The position numbers were made by a program, and so were the translations under genes. The notes under the pieces were generated by a model that saw nothing but the letters and a program-made list of their open reading frames with translations, did not search any database and was not told the DNA's origin. DNA of 64,000 nt from Bacteroides congonensis (GTDB lineage Bacteria; Bacteroidota; Bacteroidia; Bacteroidales; Bacteroidaceae), in NCBI RefSeq assembly GCF_900130125.1, contig NZ_FQXY01000006.1, positions 186,001-250,000 of the forward strand, in the 5' to 3' direction. How positions within the stretch are numbered: position 1 is the first letter of the stretch; every line of letters starts with the position of its first letter. Below, one piece after another: positions 37,512 to 47,423 of this stretch.

Positions 37512-40106
37512 TCATCTGATAGCATATCTCTTACCTTTCACTGTATTAAAAGCAATCCGGTCATCGGCAAGTACTTTGACCTTCGCACCGGAAACTTTCA
37601 GATTCTTTGCGCCCGGATATTTAATCACACATTCCGCACCGGAATTGGACAAGATTTCAATAGAAGTGATTTTCCCTTCTTTCCAGGTTACATCCACTTC
37701 AAAATTCCCTCTCGCCTTCATTCCTCTAAATGCACCGTCTTTCCAGGCATCGGGCAAAGCAGGAAGCAACTCAATGTATCCACCATGACTTTGCATCAAC
37801 ATTTCTGCGATTCCCGCCGTACAACCGAAGTTACCGTCAATTTGGAAGGGCGGATGCGCATCAAAAAGGTTAGTATATACACCACCGAAACGACCATGCG
37901 GCACAGTCAGTCTCATGGCACTTCTCAATAGTTTATGAGAACGGTTACCATCATGCAAGCGAGCCCAAAAGTTCAGTTTCCATGCCTTACTCCAGCCTGT
38001 CCCTTCATCGCCCCGTGTATTCAAGGTCACTTTCATTGCATTTGCATATTTATCATCCGCCTCGCTCCTTCCAATCACAATCTGCGAACCCGGATGCAGC
38101 CAGAAAAGATGATTCGTATGCCTGTGCCCGCCGTCTCCGGTGACATCTTTCGTCACTTCATCCTTCCATTCCATAAATTGTCCGCCCAAACCAATTTTCG
38201 GACCGGACAGCTTGTTCATGGCAGTTTCTATTTCCACTATCTCCTGTTCCTTATCCCTGCCTAACACCCTAGCGGCTTTTATCATCATATCGAACATCTC
38301 GGCTATCATCGCCTGTGAAGTGGAGCAACCCAATGAAAACTCACCATGTTCGGGAGAATGTGACGGATTTGCCACCAACGTACCGTCCCGCTCATCTGTC
38401 CAAAGATTATCCACCCAGAAAAGAGCCGCTTGGAGCATGACATCATAATATGCTTTCAAAAACTCCTTGTCAAGATTGAACTGGTAATACTCCCAAATAT
38501 CCTGACACATCCAAATGGCTCCTGCCGGAAAATGATGAGGAGTATCTTTCTTGGCAGGAGCCGTATTCCCCCAAATATTGTTTTCATGATGCGTCACCCA
38601 TCCGCGCACATTTCCGCCATCGGGCTTGCAATAATAGTGTTGTGCCGTGTATTTTCCGCGAGGTACCAGACTCTTGATGTATTCAACCATAGGCAGGTGA
38701 CAGCGGGACAAATTAGTCGGCTGCGTAGGCCAATAATTCATTTGCACATTGATATTGGTGTGATAGTCGGCATTCCAGGGATTAGAGAGTTTTTCCCCCC
38801 ATACACCTTGCAGATTGGCAGGCAAAGACCCCTCTCTTGAAGAAGAAATCAACAGATAACGTCCGAACTGGAAATACAACATTTCCAGATATTGGTTTTC
38901 CTGTTCCGAATTGGTACGAGCATCCATGCCCTTCAACAGGCTATCTGTAGTTGCAACGGGAATTTCCGGCAGATTATTGCCCAGATTCAGTTGCATTCTA
39001 TCGTACAATGAATGATAATCTTTCTCGTGGGCAGACAATAATGTGGTATATTTCTTACCGACAGCCTTTTTCAAGGTAGCTTTCACTTTCTCCAACGGTT
39101 CTTCTTTTGAGAAATAATCGTAGGAATCGTCCATGCACTGAACATAATTTGTTGCGGCTGACATCAATACGATTATCTCTTTGGCATTTTCCACTTTCAG
39201 TTTCTTCCCGTCTACAACCGAAATTTTGCCGCCTGTATTTTTAACTAATAATTGCTGCGCGTACTTCAAGCCATTCTTCCAGCTGTCCCCTACCCGCTTG
39301 TCACCACTTGTTGGAGTAGGATAACCCGTCAGGGTGATGGTATTGCCCGAAGCCTCGATAACCTTGTCGGTATGTAAAGATTCCAGTGAAATAATACGTG
39401 AAAGTCTTCCTTTCTTCGAATCCGATGTCAAGCGCATCACCATGACATTGTCCGGATAACTCATGAAATACTCCCGTTTGAAAGTAATTCCATCCTCTTT
39501 ATAAGTCACCAGATGAATGGCATTGTCGATGTCCAGTGTACGGGTATAATCAGAATAGGTAAGCTCGGAAGTAACCGGATTTACAGTCTCTACTATGATA
39601 TTGCTCAATGTCTGGAAAGAACCGAAATGCTCCTTAGTTCCTGCCAGCCTGTCAATGAGATTCCGCAACTCCGTACCTTTGCCGTCTCCCTCATAGTCAT
39701 GAGTAACCAACTTTCCGGTTTCATCCATATAAGCCGGATGATTTGCAGTAAAATCATTCATCTTCTGCTGTAAAAAGACACGAGTTTTATGAAGATAACT
39801 TTTATTCATTTCAGGATTTCCCAAATGTCCCCCATCATAAGACGGGTCTTCACCCGGACCACCCGACCACAAGGAATGTTCATTCGTCTGGATAACATCC
39901 ACACCGACACCGCCGAAAATCATAGCTCCCATATAACCGTTGCCAATAGGCAACGCTTCACTTTCCCAAACTTTTGCAGGCTTGTTATAGGTCGCTTTCA
40001 AAGTTGGCTGACGGAAGTGCCCGGAGCGGGCTTCCATTGTTGTTCCTGCCATTAGGCAGCATAAGAATAGTGCATTTATGCACCGTAAATACTTGTTTTT
40101 CATCAT
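37512..40106 (-). CDS. GH95 family alpha-L-fucosidase/galactosidase
   Basis: An 864-residue secreted enzyme (signal peptide with GTTMEARS cleavage region). GH95 enzymes are inverting alpha-L-fucosidases, some preferring alpha-L-galactose. Family marks: [25 protein letters not shown], the two-Asn motif [30 protein letters not shown], and [14 protein letters not shown] with the catalytic Asp. The length is typical. It is the last gene of the minus-strand cluster, but a 12-bp hairpin (40126-40173) separates it from the GH3 gene upstream and no hexamer array is found before it, so it is expressed either by readthrough or from a promoter I cannot see. It points to terminal fucose (or L-galactose) in the glycan. 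Confidence 0.93.
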   Translation of the reverse strand: MMKNKYLRCINALFLCCLMAGTTMEARSGHFRQPTLKATYNKPAKVWESEALPIGNGYMGAMIFGGVGVDVIQTNEHSLWSGGPGEDPSYDGGHLGNPEMNKSYLHKTRVFLQQKMNDFTANHPAYMDETGKLVTHDYEGDGKGTELRNLIDRLAGTKEHFGSFQTLSNIIVETVNPVTSELTYSDYTRTLDIDNAIHLVTYKEDGITFKREYFMSYPDNVMVMRLTSDSKKGRLSRIISLESLHTDKVIEASGNTITLTGYPTPTSGDKRVGDSWKNGLKYAQQLLVKNTGGKISVVDGKKLKVENAKEIIVLMSAATNYVQCMDDSYDYFSKEEPLEKVKATLKKAVGKKYTTLLSAHEKDYHSLYDRMQLNLGNNLPEIPVATTDSLLKGMDARTNSEQENQYLEMLYFQFGRYLLISSSREGSLPANLQGVWGEKLSNPWNADYHTNINVQMNYWPTQPTNLSRCHLPMVEYIKSLVPRGKYTAQHYYCKPDGGNVRGWVTHHENNIWGNTAPAKKDTPHHFPAGAIWMCQDIWEYYQFNLDKEFLKAYYDVMLQAALFWVDNLWTDERDGTLVANPSHSPEHGEFSLGCSTSQAMIAEMFDMMIKAARVLGRDKEQEIVEIETAMNKLSGPKIGLGGQFMEWKDEVTKDVTGDGGHRHTNHLFWLHPGSQIVIGRSEADDKYANAMKVTLNTRGDEGTGWSKAWKLNFWARLHDGNRSHKLLRSAMRLTVPHGRFGGVYTNLFDAHPPFQIDGNFGCTAGIAEMLMQSHGGYIELLPALPDAWKDGAFRGMKARGNFEVDVTWKEGKITSIEILSNSGAECVIKYPGAKNLKVSGAKVKVLADDRIAFNTVKGKRYAIR

Positions 40107-40125
40107 ACAATAAATTTAAAAGCCG

Positions 40126-40173
40126 GGCTGTGTAAAAAGCGCAGTAAATATACCAATCACCTTTTACACAGCC
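40126..40173 (-). terminator. Hairpin between GH3 and GH95
   Basis: Arms 40126-40137 and 40162-40173 are perfectly complementary over 12 bp with a 24-nt loop. On the minus strand it follows the GH3 stop (40193) and precedes the GH95 ATG (40106). It may be a partial terminator that lowers GH95 expression. Confidence 0.6.
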
Positions 40174-40192
40174 TCAACAAATATGGTAAAAC

Positions 40193-42745
40193 CTATAAAT
40201 TGAATCCTGTCTGTAAACGAATATCCTTGGAAGATGCACCGACCATTATGTCGAATACGCCCTCAGGCATTACAAAACGTCCTTTCGCCGTATCCCAGTA
40301 GCGAAGCTGTTCTTTATCAAGCCCAATGTCCACGGTACGGCTCTCTCCCGGTTTCAAAGGAACACGCCGGAAACCTTTCAATTCTTTTATCGGAACTATG
40401 CCGCCTGTTTCGGGGATTCGCACATACACCTGCGCCACTTCATCGCCTTTTCTCTTTCCGGTGTTCTTCAAGCGGAAAGACACTGTTACTTTATCTGCAC
40501 TGTCTTTTACTTTCAAATCGCTATATTTAAAAGAAGAATAACTCAGTCCGTAGCCAAAAGGATAAAGGACGTCGCCCGTGAAATACTTATAAGTACGTCC
40601 CTTCGTGATATCGTAGTCATCGAACGGCGGCAGTTCATCCAGCGATTTGTAATAAGTGAGCGGCAAACGTCCGGCAGGATTATAATCACCGAATAATACG
40701 TCGGCAACAGCCGTCCCGCCTTGCTCACCCGGATACCAGGCATTCACGATGGCAGGAATATGTTCGTCCATCCAGTTGACAGCCAATGAGCTTCCGGCAA
40801 CGAGAACAACGATAATGTTCGGATTCACTTTATAGATTTCCTGCAAGAACTCTCTTTGGTCTGCCGGAAGCTGAATATCATATCTGTCCTGCCCTTCACG
40901 TTCGATTGACTTATTGATTCCCATCACAGCAACCACCGTTTCGCACTCGCGGACAGCCTTTCCGGCTTCTCCATACAAATCGAGACGGGTAGCTTTTCCC
41001 ACTTGCGGCACTTTCCATTGCAGCTTTGCGATAGCGTAATCCCGGTTATCGTAATATTCCGCTTTTAATAGATACTCTTTTCCCGCTTCAAGATTAATCG
41101 AAGCAGAGTCGGTAGATACCGCATGTGCCGACCAGGCATCAATCAACAACTGATTGTCAATGCTCAAACGGCAACCGTCGTCCGAAGTAAAACTGAATGT
41201 ATAACGACCGGAAATAGTAGGTTTCAGCTTTCCCGTCCAGCGAATAGACAACGGAGATTTTGGCAAGAACGGGTCGGGAGCCTGGTTGGCAGGTTCAAAG
41301 TTTATCCAGTTCTCTGTGCGCACCTTGGGAGTGCCTTTCAAATGAGTGTCTTCAAAATATTCCGCTTTCAATCCTTCGGGGAAGTTCTCTCCCTGAATAA
41401 GTTCCAAGCCATCGGCAGCAGATTTCCAAGGTGCATACACGACTTTCACCTTATCGCCTACCCTGTTTTTGATTCCCTGCAAGATAGAAACGGGTTCTAC
41501 CACCGGCGCACCGCTATAATCGCCGAACTCACACTTGCCCGCATTGATGCCTACTACTGCTATTGATTTCAGTCTATCGACATTCAACGGAAGCATATTC
41601 TTCTTATTCTTCAGCAGGACGATACACTCCCTGGCAGCATCCAAAGCAATCTGTTGATGCTCTTTCGAGCCAATCACCGAGGGGGATATCTTTGTATATG
41701 GATTTTGTTCCATTCCATCGAAAAGCCCCAGTTTCATACGGGCTGTCAGAACGTTATAGGCAGCCGAATCAATATCAGCATCAGATACCATATATTGCTT
41801 ATAGGCATTCAGCAGATATTCGTCATATACATCGTCTCCACATTCCAAGTCCAGTCCTGCTTTAATAGATAAAGTAGCGGCCGCTTCTTTCGTTTTTACA
41901 TATTTGTGGGCGTTTACCAACAGAGACGGCCCCCCGCAATCGGAAACGACATATCCCCGGAATCCCCAGTCCTGACGCAGCACTTTTTGCAATAGCCAGG
42001 CATTCAGCGTACAAGGCACATCGTTCAATGCGTTATAAGCAGTCATGATGGAAGCCACTTTCCCTTGCTTCACACACATTTCGAAAGCTGGGAAATAATA
42101 CTCACGCAATTGTTTCTCCGATATTTGCGGATTACAGACAAAGCGGTTGTGTTCCTCGTTATTGGCTGCGAAATGCTTGGGAGTGGAAACGATTTTCAAA
42201 TAACGCGGGTCGTCCCCTTGCAGTCCTTGCACAAAAGCTGTTCCCATCACTCCGCTAAGGAAAGGGTCTTCGCCATACGTTTCCGGAGTACGTCCCCAGC
42301 GAGGGTCACGTGCCATATTTACGGTAGGCGACCAGAAAGTCAATACATCGCTAAACTGTTCTTTCTGCTCCCTGCCCTGCTCCAGTTCATTCCAACGGGC
42401 ACGCGCCTCATCCGAAATCACGGTAGCCACCCGTTTCTGCAACACAGGATTCCAGGTAGCAGCCAATCCGATGGCTTGCGGAAATACAGTAAAACGTCCC
42501 GGACGGACGACTCCATGCAATGCCTCATTGCCATGATAATACTTATCAATACCCAAACGGGGGATGGCAGGAGAAGTAGCACGCAGCAGACTTATCTTCT
42601 CTTCCACGGTCATACGGGACAGCAAATCCATCACCCGCTCATGTACAGGAGCATTTTCATTCTTATACAACTCTTGCGCATGTATAAAAGGACAAGACAT
42701 CACAGCTAAAACACCCGCCAACAGAATCTTTTTATACCTATTCAT
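40193..42745 (-). CDS. GH3 family beta-glycosidase with PA14 domain
   Basis: An 850-residue exported enzyme (signal peptide LLAGVLAVMSCPFIHA). GH3 N-terminal barrel with nucleophile Asp269 in GYVVSDCGG; substrate motifs DPRWGRTPETYGEDPFL and KHFAANNEEHNRF. A PA14 domain is inserted at about 455-600 (GLKAEYFEDTHLKGTP to AIAKLQWKVP), placed in the second GH3 domain as in known PA14-bearing GH3 enzymes. A fibronectin-III-like domain closes the protein. GH3 enzymes release terminal beta-glucose, beta-xylose or related sugars; with GH43 neighbours beta-xylosidase is likely but unproven. The start lies 27 nt after the GH43 stop; fourth gene of the operon from operator E. Confidence 0.93.
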   Translation of the reverse strand: MNRYKKILLAGVLAVMSCPFIHAQELYKNENAPVHERVMDLLSRMTVEEKISLLRATSPAIPRLGIDKYYHGNEALHGVVRPGRFTVFPQAIGLAATWNPVLQKRVATVISDEARARWNELEQGREQKEQFSDVLTFWSPTVNMARDPRWGRTPETYGEDPFLSGVMGTAFVQGLQGDDPRYLKIVSTPKHFAANNEEHNRFVCNPQISEKQLREYYFPAFEMCVKQGKVASIMTAYNALNDVPCTLNAWLLQKVLRQDWGFRGYVVSDCGGPSLLVNAHKYVKTKEAAATLSIKAGLDLECGDDVYDEYLLNAYKQYMVSDADIDSAAYNVLTARMKLGLFDGMEQNPYTKISPSVIGSKEHQQIALDAARECIVLLKNKKNMLPLNVDRLKSIAVVGINAGKCEFGDYSGAPVVEPVSILQGIKNRVGDKVKVVYAPWKSAADGLELIQGENFPEGLKAEYFEDTHLKGTPKVRTENWINFEPANQAPDPFLPKSPLSIRWTGKLKPTISGRYTFSFTSDDGCRLSIDNQLLIDAWSAHAVSTDSASINLEAGKEYLLKAEYYDNRDYAIAKLQWKVPQVGKATRLDLYGEAGKAVRECETVVAVMGINKSIEREGQDRYDIQLPADQREFLQEIYKVNPNIIVVLVAGSSLAVNWMDEHIPAIVNAWYPGEQGGTAVADVLFGDYNPAGRLPLTYYKSLDELPPFDDYDITKGRTYKYFTGDVLYPFGYGLSYSSFKYSDLKVKDSADKVTVSFRLKNTGKRKGDEVAQVYVRIPETGGIVPIKELKGFRRVPLKPGESRTVDIGLDKEQLRYWDTAKGRFVMPEGVFDIMVGASSKDIRLQTGFNL

Positions 42746-42772
42746 TATTACCTTTTTCTATCTTACATTGAA

Positions 42773-44476
42773 TTAATTGCCATTACCATTCTCATTAAAA
42801 GCAGTTATCGAGAAATAATATTCCGAGTCCCGGTTAAAATAACGGGCTTCGTATTGATTGTCGAACACAGTTACTGCGTGCGTCAACTTATCTTTCTGGG
42901 TTCCCCACCGCAGCACATATCCGGTCGCTCCTTCCTGTGCGTCCCAAGTGAAACGATAGATTCGTTTGTCATCCTTATCCCGAATTGCCCGGAAGCCTGT
43001 CACTTGAGCAGGTGCCACCCCCTCTCCCTTGCCGAATACACGAAAGCCGGACAAAGAAAAACACCCTTCCATATCTTTCGCATTACAAATCCTCAGGTAT
43101 CGGAGTTTCATCGGCTTCTTTAATGTAAACAAGCGATGAGGCTCATCTTTTTCATTTTCCCTTTCGTCAATCAAAGTTACCCATTTCTTTCCGTCTGCCG
43201 AGCCTTCGATAAAGTATTGATAAGCAACCGGTGGATGCGGTGCAAATACTTTAAAATTGTGGTCGGCAAAGTTCACATGCACAGCATTTACTAACATTGG
43301 AGTTTGCAAATCAACTTGCAGCCATTCATCCTTCTTTCCGGTTTGGGCAGCCCACCAGGTTTCAATCTGTTCATCATTAACGTTATCCGGCTCATAAGCG
43401 GTAAGGGACGAAGAAGCCTGCACCGGTTTCCGGTACGATAGCAGGTTCCATCCCATGCTTAAATCAGTTTTCTCAAAGTCCACTTTCCGGTCGGGAATGG
43501 AGAAAGGATAATCCGACCAAGCTGTGTGGGCATACATACCATTGCGGGTAGAAACAACTACCGGAAAAAGCCCCAACCGCCGCTCAAACCAATGACGGAC
43601 AGAAATGGTCATAGTAGCTACATGCCAATAATTTCCATACTTATCCAAGAAAGTATGTCCATGCCCTGCCCCGCCGATGAAGCCACCCGGTTTGAATGAA
43701 AACGGATTGTCTTCCATATATTCAAAAGGCCCCAAAGGAGTATCCCCTACATAGATTCCGTCTCCATAAATACGATATTGAGTGCCCGGAGCCACATACT
43801 GTAAATAGTAACGTCCTTCGAATTTCAACATGCAAGGGCCCTCGTTCCATCCCTGGCGTGGCTCTTCATTATTCTTTCCGGGAACTTCCCAACCGTATTT
43901 ATCACCATGATGCGCTATCAGCGCTTTGGCTTCACCGATTGCACGAAAACCGTCTTTCGGGTCTACTTCCACGCCCATAATCGGTTCTCTATCCGAACAG
44001 CCCCAATACATATATACTTTGCCATCCTCATCTTTATAGAAAGCCGGGTCGTGCAAACGATAAGTAAGCCTGGTATCCACAGCTTCCCAAGTATCTTGTT
44101 CCGGGTGAGCATTCTTGAATATCTGAGTTTTCCCGCTGGAAGTAGTAAAATAGAGCGTGTCTCCTATCGGCAAAATAGTGGGAGCATAATCTTCTAAAGT
44201 AGGGATAGTAGTACAGAGAATATACTCCCAGTTCGCCAAATCATCAGAACGCCAATATCCACCGGACTTGGACGCAAACAGATAGTAATAGCCTTTAAAG
44301 TACTCCAATACCGGGTCTGCCGCTTCACGACGCGATTCGTCCTTTGGCTGAAACCGGTAGTTCAGATTGATGGGATTGGTCACAATTCTATGTCCGGCTA
44401 TCCGCTTTTCCGATGAGCAGGAAGTGATGCATCCTGCCAATACACCCGCTATCAACAGGTTAGTAGCTCTTTTCAT
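42773..44476 (-). CDS. GH43-like glycosidase with F5/8-type (CBM32-like) and FN3 domains
   Basis: A 567-residue lipoprotein (Cys in GCITSCSSEKR). The five-blade propeller at about 30-330 shows the GH43 triad: Asp in AADPVLEYFKGYYYLF, Asp in LHDPAFYKDEDGKVYMYW and Glu in WNEGPCMLKFEGRYYLQY. A discoidin/F5-8 type C domain follows at about 345-475 (YEPDNVNDEQIETWWAA, EWLQVDLQ, LRYLRICNA), then a fibronectin-III-like end (ITGFRAIRDKDD-like segment to SEYYFSITAFNENG). This GH43 differs from the other two in the locus. Specificity for xylose or arabinose side chains is likely. Third gene of the operon from operator E, 38 nt after the GH3 stop. Confidence 0.88.
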   Translation of the reverse strand: MKRATNLLIAGVLAGCITSCSSEKRIAGHRIVTNPINLNYRFQPKDESRREAADPVLEYFKGYYYLFASKSGGYWRSDDLANWEYILCTTIPTLEDYAPTILPIGDTLYFTTSSGKTQIFKNAHPEQDTWEAVDTRLTYRLHDPAFYKDEDGKVYMYWGCSDREPIMGVEVDPKDGFRAIGEAKALIAHHGDKYGWEVPGKNNEEPRQGWNEGPCMLKFEGRYYLQYVAPGTQYRIYGDGIYVGDTPLGPFEYMEDNPFSFKPGGFIGGAGHGHTFLDKYGNYWHVATMTISVRHWFERRLGLFPVVVSTRNGMYAHTAWSDYPFSIPDRKVDFEKTDLSMGWNLLSYRKPVQASSSLTAYEPDNVNDEQIETWWAAQTGKKDEWLQVDLQTPMLVNAVHVNFADHNFKVFAPHPPVAYQYFIEGSADGKKWVTLIDERENEKDEPHRLFTLKKPMKLRYLRICNAKDMEGCFSLSGFRVFGKGEGVAPAQVTGFRAIRDKDDKRIYRFTWDAQEGATGYVLRWGTQKDKLTHAVTVFDNQYEARYFNRDSEYYFSITAFNENGNGN

Positions 44477-44514
44477 TGTGTTTTTCTATTTATTTGTTCC
44501 GGCAAATGATGGCT

Positions 44515-47379
44515 CTACAGAGCCACCATTTTATACTTGGTAGTAAAAGCGACAGGCTGCTTATTGTCCTTGCCCAACTTGAACGGAATCAGTTTTTCTT
44601 CTCCGGCTCCCAGTTCATAATGGATAGCATCACCCACCTTTTTACCGTCAACAAACATTTCTACTTTTCCAATATCCATCAGTGTGCCTTTATTCTTCAC
44701 ACTTACCCATACGGTCTTTTGGTTCTTCGTCAGATTCTCTTCCACTTTCGAAATAGAGAGGTCGAAGTCAGCGCCAAACTCATGAGTATAATCAAGCATA
44801 CCGGATACGCCCTTTTTCTTATCGCTAAAGCCTACACTATGTTTAATCTCATTGTTGGCCTTATAGTCAGGACTCATACCGCCGACACATATCTTGAATT
44901 CTCCTTTTTCCACTACTCTGTCCATGCGGTCATTGAGCAACGAAATATCGTACGGTGTCAACTCAAAAGAGACGTTTTTTGATTCTCCCGGTTGCAAGTG
45001 AATACGCTCGAAGTCTTTCAGTTCCATGACACGGGTCTTTACACTGGCATACATATCCGTCACATACAACTGTGCCACTTCATCACCGGCACGGCTTCCT
45101 GTATTTTTCACCGTTGCCTGAACTGTTATATTTCCATCCGGTTTTTCCTGTATCTTCAGATTAGAATATTCAAAGGAAGTATAGCTAAGACCGAATCCGA
45201 AGCGGTAAAGGGGATAATATTCCATATCCACATATTCATAACGGCGTCCTGAAGTCTTGAAGTTATAATATAATGGAAGTTGCCCAACGTGGCGCGGGAA
45301 AGTCATCGGCAAACGACCGCCGGGATTATAATCGCCAAACAGCACGTCCGCCATTGCCGGACCACCTTCTTGTCCCGGAAGCCAGTTTACAAGAATAGCC
45401 TTACACATTTCGGATGCTTTCAGAATATCATAAGGACGTCCTGCCTGAAGAACCAGAATCACAGGTTTCCCTGTTGCACAAACCGCTTCCAGCAATTCCT
45501 GTTGCTTGCCCGGCAAAATCAAGGTAGCCCAGTCATTATTTTCTCCGCATGTCTTGCGGACGTCGTTGGTGGCTTCACTGGTGGAACAGTCGCCCAATAC
45601 CATTACTACAACATCCGATTGGGAAGCGGCTTTGACTGCTTTGGGGATATTCGTTGCATCCGGATTTGTAAAGTCACAACCTTGTTCATAGAGAACTTTT
45701 GTCTGTTTGCCCACGGCATTCCTTATACCCGTCAGGACGGATTTCAATTGTCCGGGCTGCAATTTCGGAGTGTAATCACCCGGCTGAAGGTCATCTGCCC
45801 CAGGGCCTAATACGGCAATAGTGCGTACGGTCTTGGACAAAGGCAAAAGATTATCCTTATTTTCCAGCATTACAATAGATTCGCGGGCCGCCTGACGTGC
45901 CATTTCTTTATGGCTGTCCGAGTTCCATCCCGGATAGATTTTCTTCCAGTCCAAAGGTTTGCAAGGGTTCTTCTCAAAGAGTTCGTTGCGGAACATGGTA
46001 GATAGCATGGTACGACATACGTTATCCAAGTTTTCCATATTGATACGTCCGTCTTTTGCAGCTTGAATCACTTCCTTATTGTTATAAGTGTCACCGCAAT
46101 TGGTAGCGATACCGGCAGCCAATGCCTGATTGGCAGCTTCAATCTTATCTTTTGCCGTATAATGTTTACGGGCAGTCAGATTCCCGATAGCACCGCAGTC
46201 ACTGACGATAAATCCGTTGAATCCCCATTCCTGACGTAAAATCTGTTGCAGCAGTTCCGTGCTCTTGGCAACAGGAATTCCCATATAGTCGGAGTAAGCC
46301 ATCATCAAAGACTGGCAATCGTAGTTGCGGATAGCATGACGGAACGGAACCAAATGCACCTCACGCATCTCACGCTCGGACAGGCCGATGTCGTGCGAGT
46401 CACGTCCGCCCAACGGAGCGCCATGTCCGCCAAAATGCTTGGGAGTGGTGAACAGGCCTCTGGACTGATAACCTTTAATCCATGCACCGCCTATTTGTGA
46501 AACCAGTACCGGGTCTTCCCCGAAAGTTTCTTCACAACGTCCCCAGCGTGCATCCTGTGCAACATCCAATACGGGCGACCATGCCTGTTTGGTATTTGCC
46601 GCTACAGTCTCGTCACCGATTACCATCGCCACTTCTTCCGTCAGTTTCCGGTTCCAGGTCGCTCCCATCGCCAAAGCCTGCGGGAAAATAGTCGCGCCGC
46701 TTCCGTACGAGAAACCATGTACTGCTTCTACCTTTGTGATAGGCGGTACATACAAATGAGGAATACCGGGAATCCCCCATCCTTCACGAATCAATTCCAT
46801 TTTATCTTCCGGCGTCATTACAGCCAACAGGCTCTCTACGCGTTCTTCTACGGGAAGGGACGCGTCCATATAACGACGGTCGGTTACTTTACCTTTGCTG
46901 TCCTTCAACACCTTTTCCGCTACGAGCACAGAAATCTCCTTAAGAGAAAAAGGCTTATCCAGCTTTCCTGATTTGAAGTTCAGCTTGACATGAGCACCAT
47001 ATTTAGGGGGAAATTTCACTTTCATTTGTTTATCACTCCCCTCTACCTGATAACTTACAGGAGTTCCCAGGTTCATCGGGTCATAAGTGACAAAAATATC
47101 CAATGCATCTTTCAACTCATTTTTGTTGATACCTTGCATCTGAAGCTCCAGCTCGCAGACATCACCGGGTTGTTGAATGGTAAACATCAGCCATTGTTCG
47201 GTCTTTAATGCCTGAGAGGGGATTGTCCACATTGTCTTTGCATTTTTATCAAATGCCAAAGAAGCATTTTCTGCGTTTGCAGAAGCCGCTACCGATAGAA
47301 TATCGCTCTGTTGTTGCGCCATTGCTACTGAACACGACAATAATCCTACTGCCAGCATCCATTTCATTTTGTTTTTCAT
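44515..47379 (-). CDS. GH3 family beta-glycosidase with N-terminal discoidin-like domain
   Basis: About 954 residues with signal peptide (MLAVGLLSCSVAMAQ). Residues about 25-160 form an F5/8 type C-like sandwich (AFDKNAKTMWTIPSQ, LKEISVLVAE) of probable carbohydrate binding. The GH3 barrel shows the ARWGRCEETFGEDPVLVS and KHFGGHG motifs and nucleophile Asp in GFIVSDCGAIG. The second GH3 domain and an FN3-like domain follow (GRLPMTFPRHVGQLP, RFGFGLSYTSFEYS), plus a C-terminal beta domain of about 90 residues. Upstream the frame opens with a TTG codon at 47397; the ATG at 47379 just before the signal peptide is preferred. It starts 44 nt after the GH71/99-GH43 fusion and is second in the operon. 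Confidence 0.92.
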   Translation of the reverse strand: MKNKMKWMLAVGLLSCSVAMAQQQSDILSVAASANAENASLAFDKNAKTMWTIPSQALKTEQWLMFTIQQPGDVCELELQMQGINKNELKDALDIFVTYDPMNLGTPVSYQVEGSDKQMKVKFPPKYGAHVKLNFKSGKLDKPFSLKEISVLVAEKVLKDSKGKVTDRRYMDASLPVEERVESLLAVMTPEDKMELIREGWGIPGIPHLYVPPITKVEAVHGFSYGSGATIFPQALAMGATWNRKLTEEVAMVIGDETVAANTKQAWSPVLDVAQDARWGRCEETFGEDPVLVSQIGGAWIKGYQSRGLFTTPKHFGGHGAPLGGRDSHDIGLSEREMREVHLVPFRHAIRNYDCQSLMMAYSDYMGIPVAKSTELLQQILRQEWGFNGFIVSDCGAIGNLTARKHYTAKDKIEAANQALAAGIATNCGDTYNNKEVIQAAKDGRINMENLDNVCRTMLSTMFRNELFEKNPCKPLDWKKIYPGWNSDSHKEMARQAARESIVMLENKDNLLPLSKTVRTIAVLGPGADDLQPGDYTPKLQPGQLKSVLTGIRNAVGKQTKVLYEQGCDFTNPDATNIPKAVKAASQSDVVVMVLGDCSTSEATNDVRKTCGENNDWATLILPGKQQELLEAVCATGKPVILVLQAGRPYDILKASEMCKAILVNWLPGQEGGPAMADVLFGDYNPGGRLPMTFPRHVGQLPLYYNFKTSGRRYEYVDMEYYPLYRFGFGLSYTSFEYSNLKIQEKPDGNITVQATVKNTGSRAGDEVAQLYVTDMYASVKTRVMELKDFERIHLQPGESKNVSFELTPYDISLLNDRMDRVVEKGEFKICVGGMSPDYKANNEIKHSVGFSDKKKGVSGMLDYTHEFGADFDLSISKVEENLTKNQKTVWVSVKNKGTLMDIGKVEMFVDGKKVGDAIHYELGAGEEKLIPFKLGKDNKQPVAFTTKYKMVAL

Positions 47380-47423
47380 GTTATATTCGTTTTTCAAATA
47401 TTATTAGTATTCCGTTTATCTAT

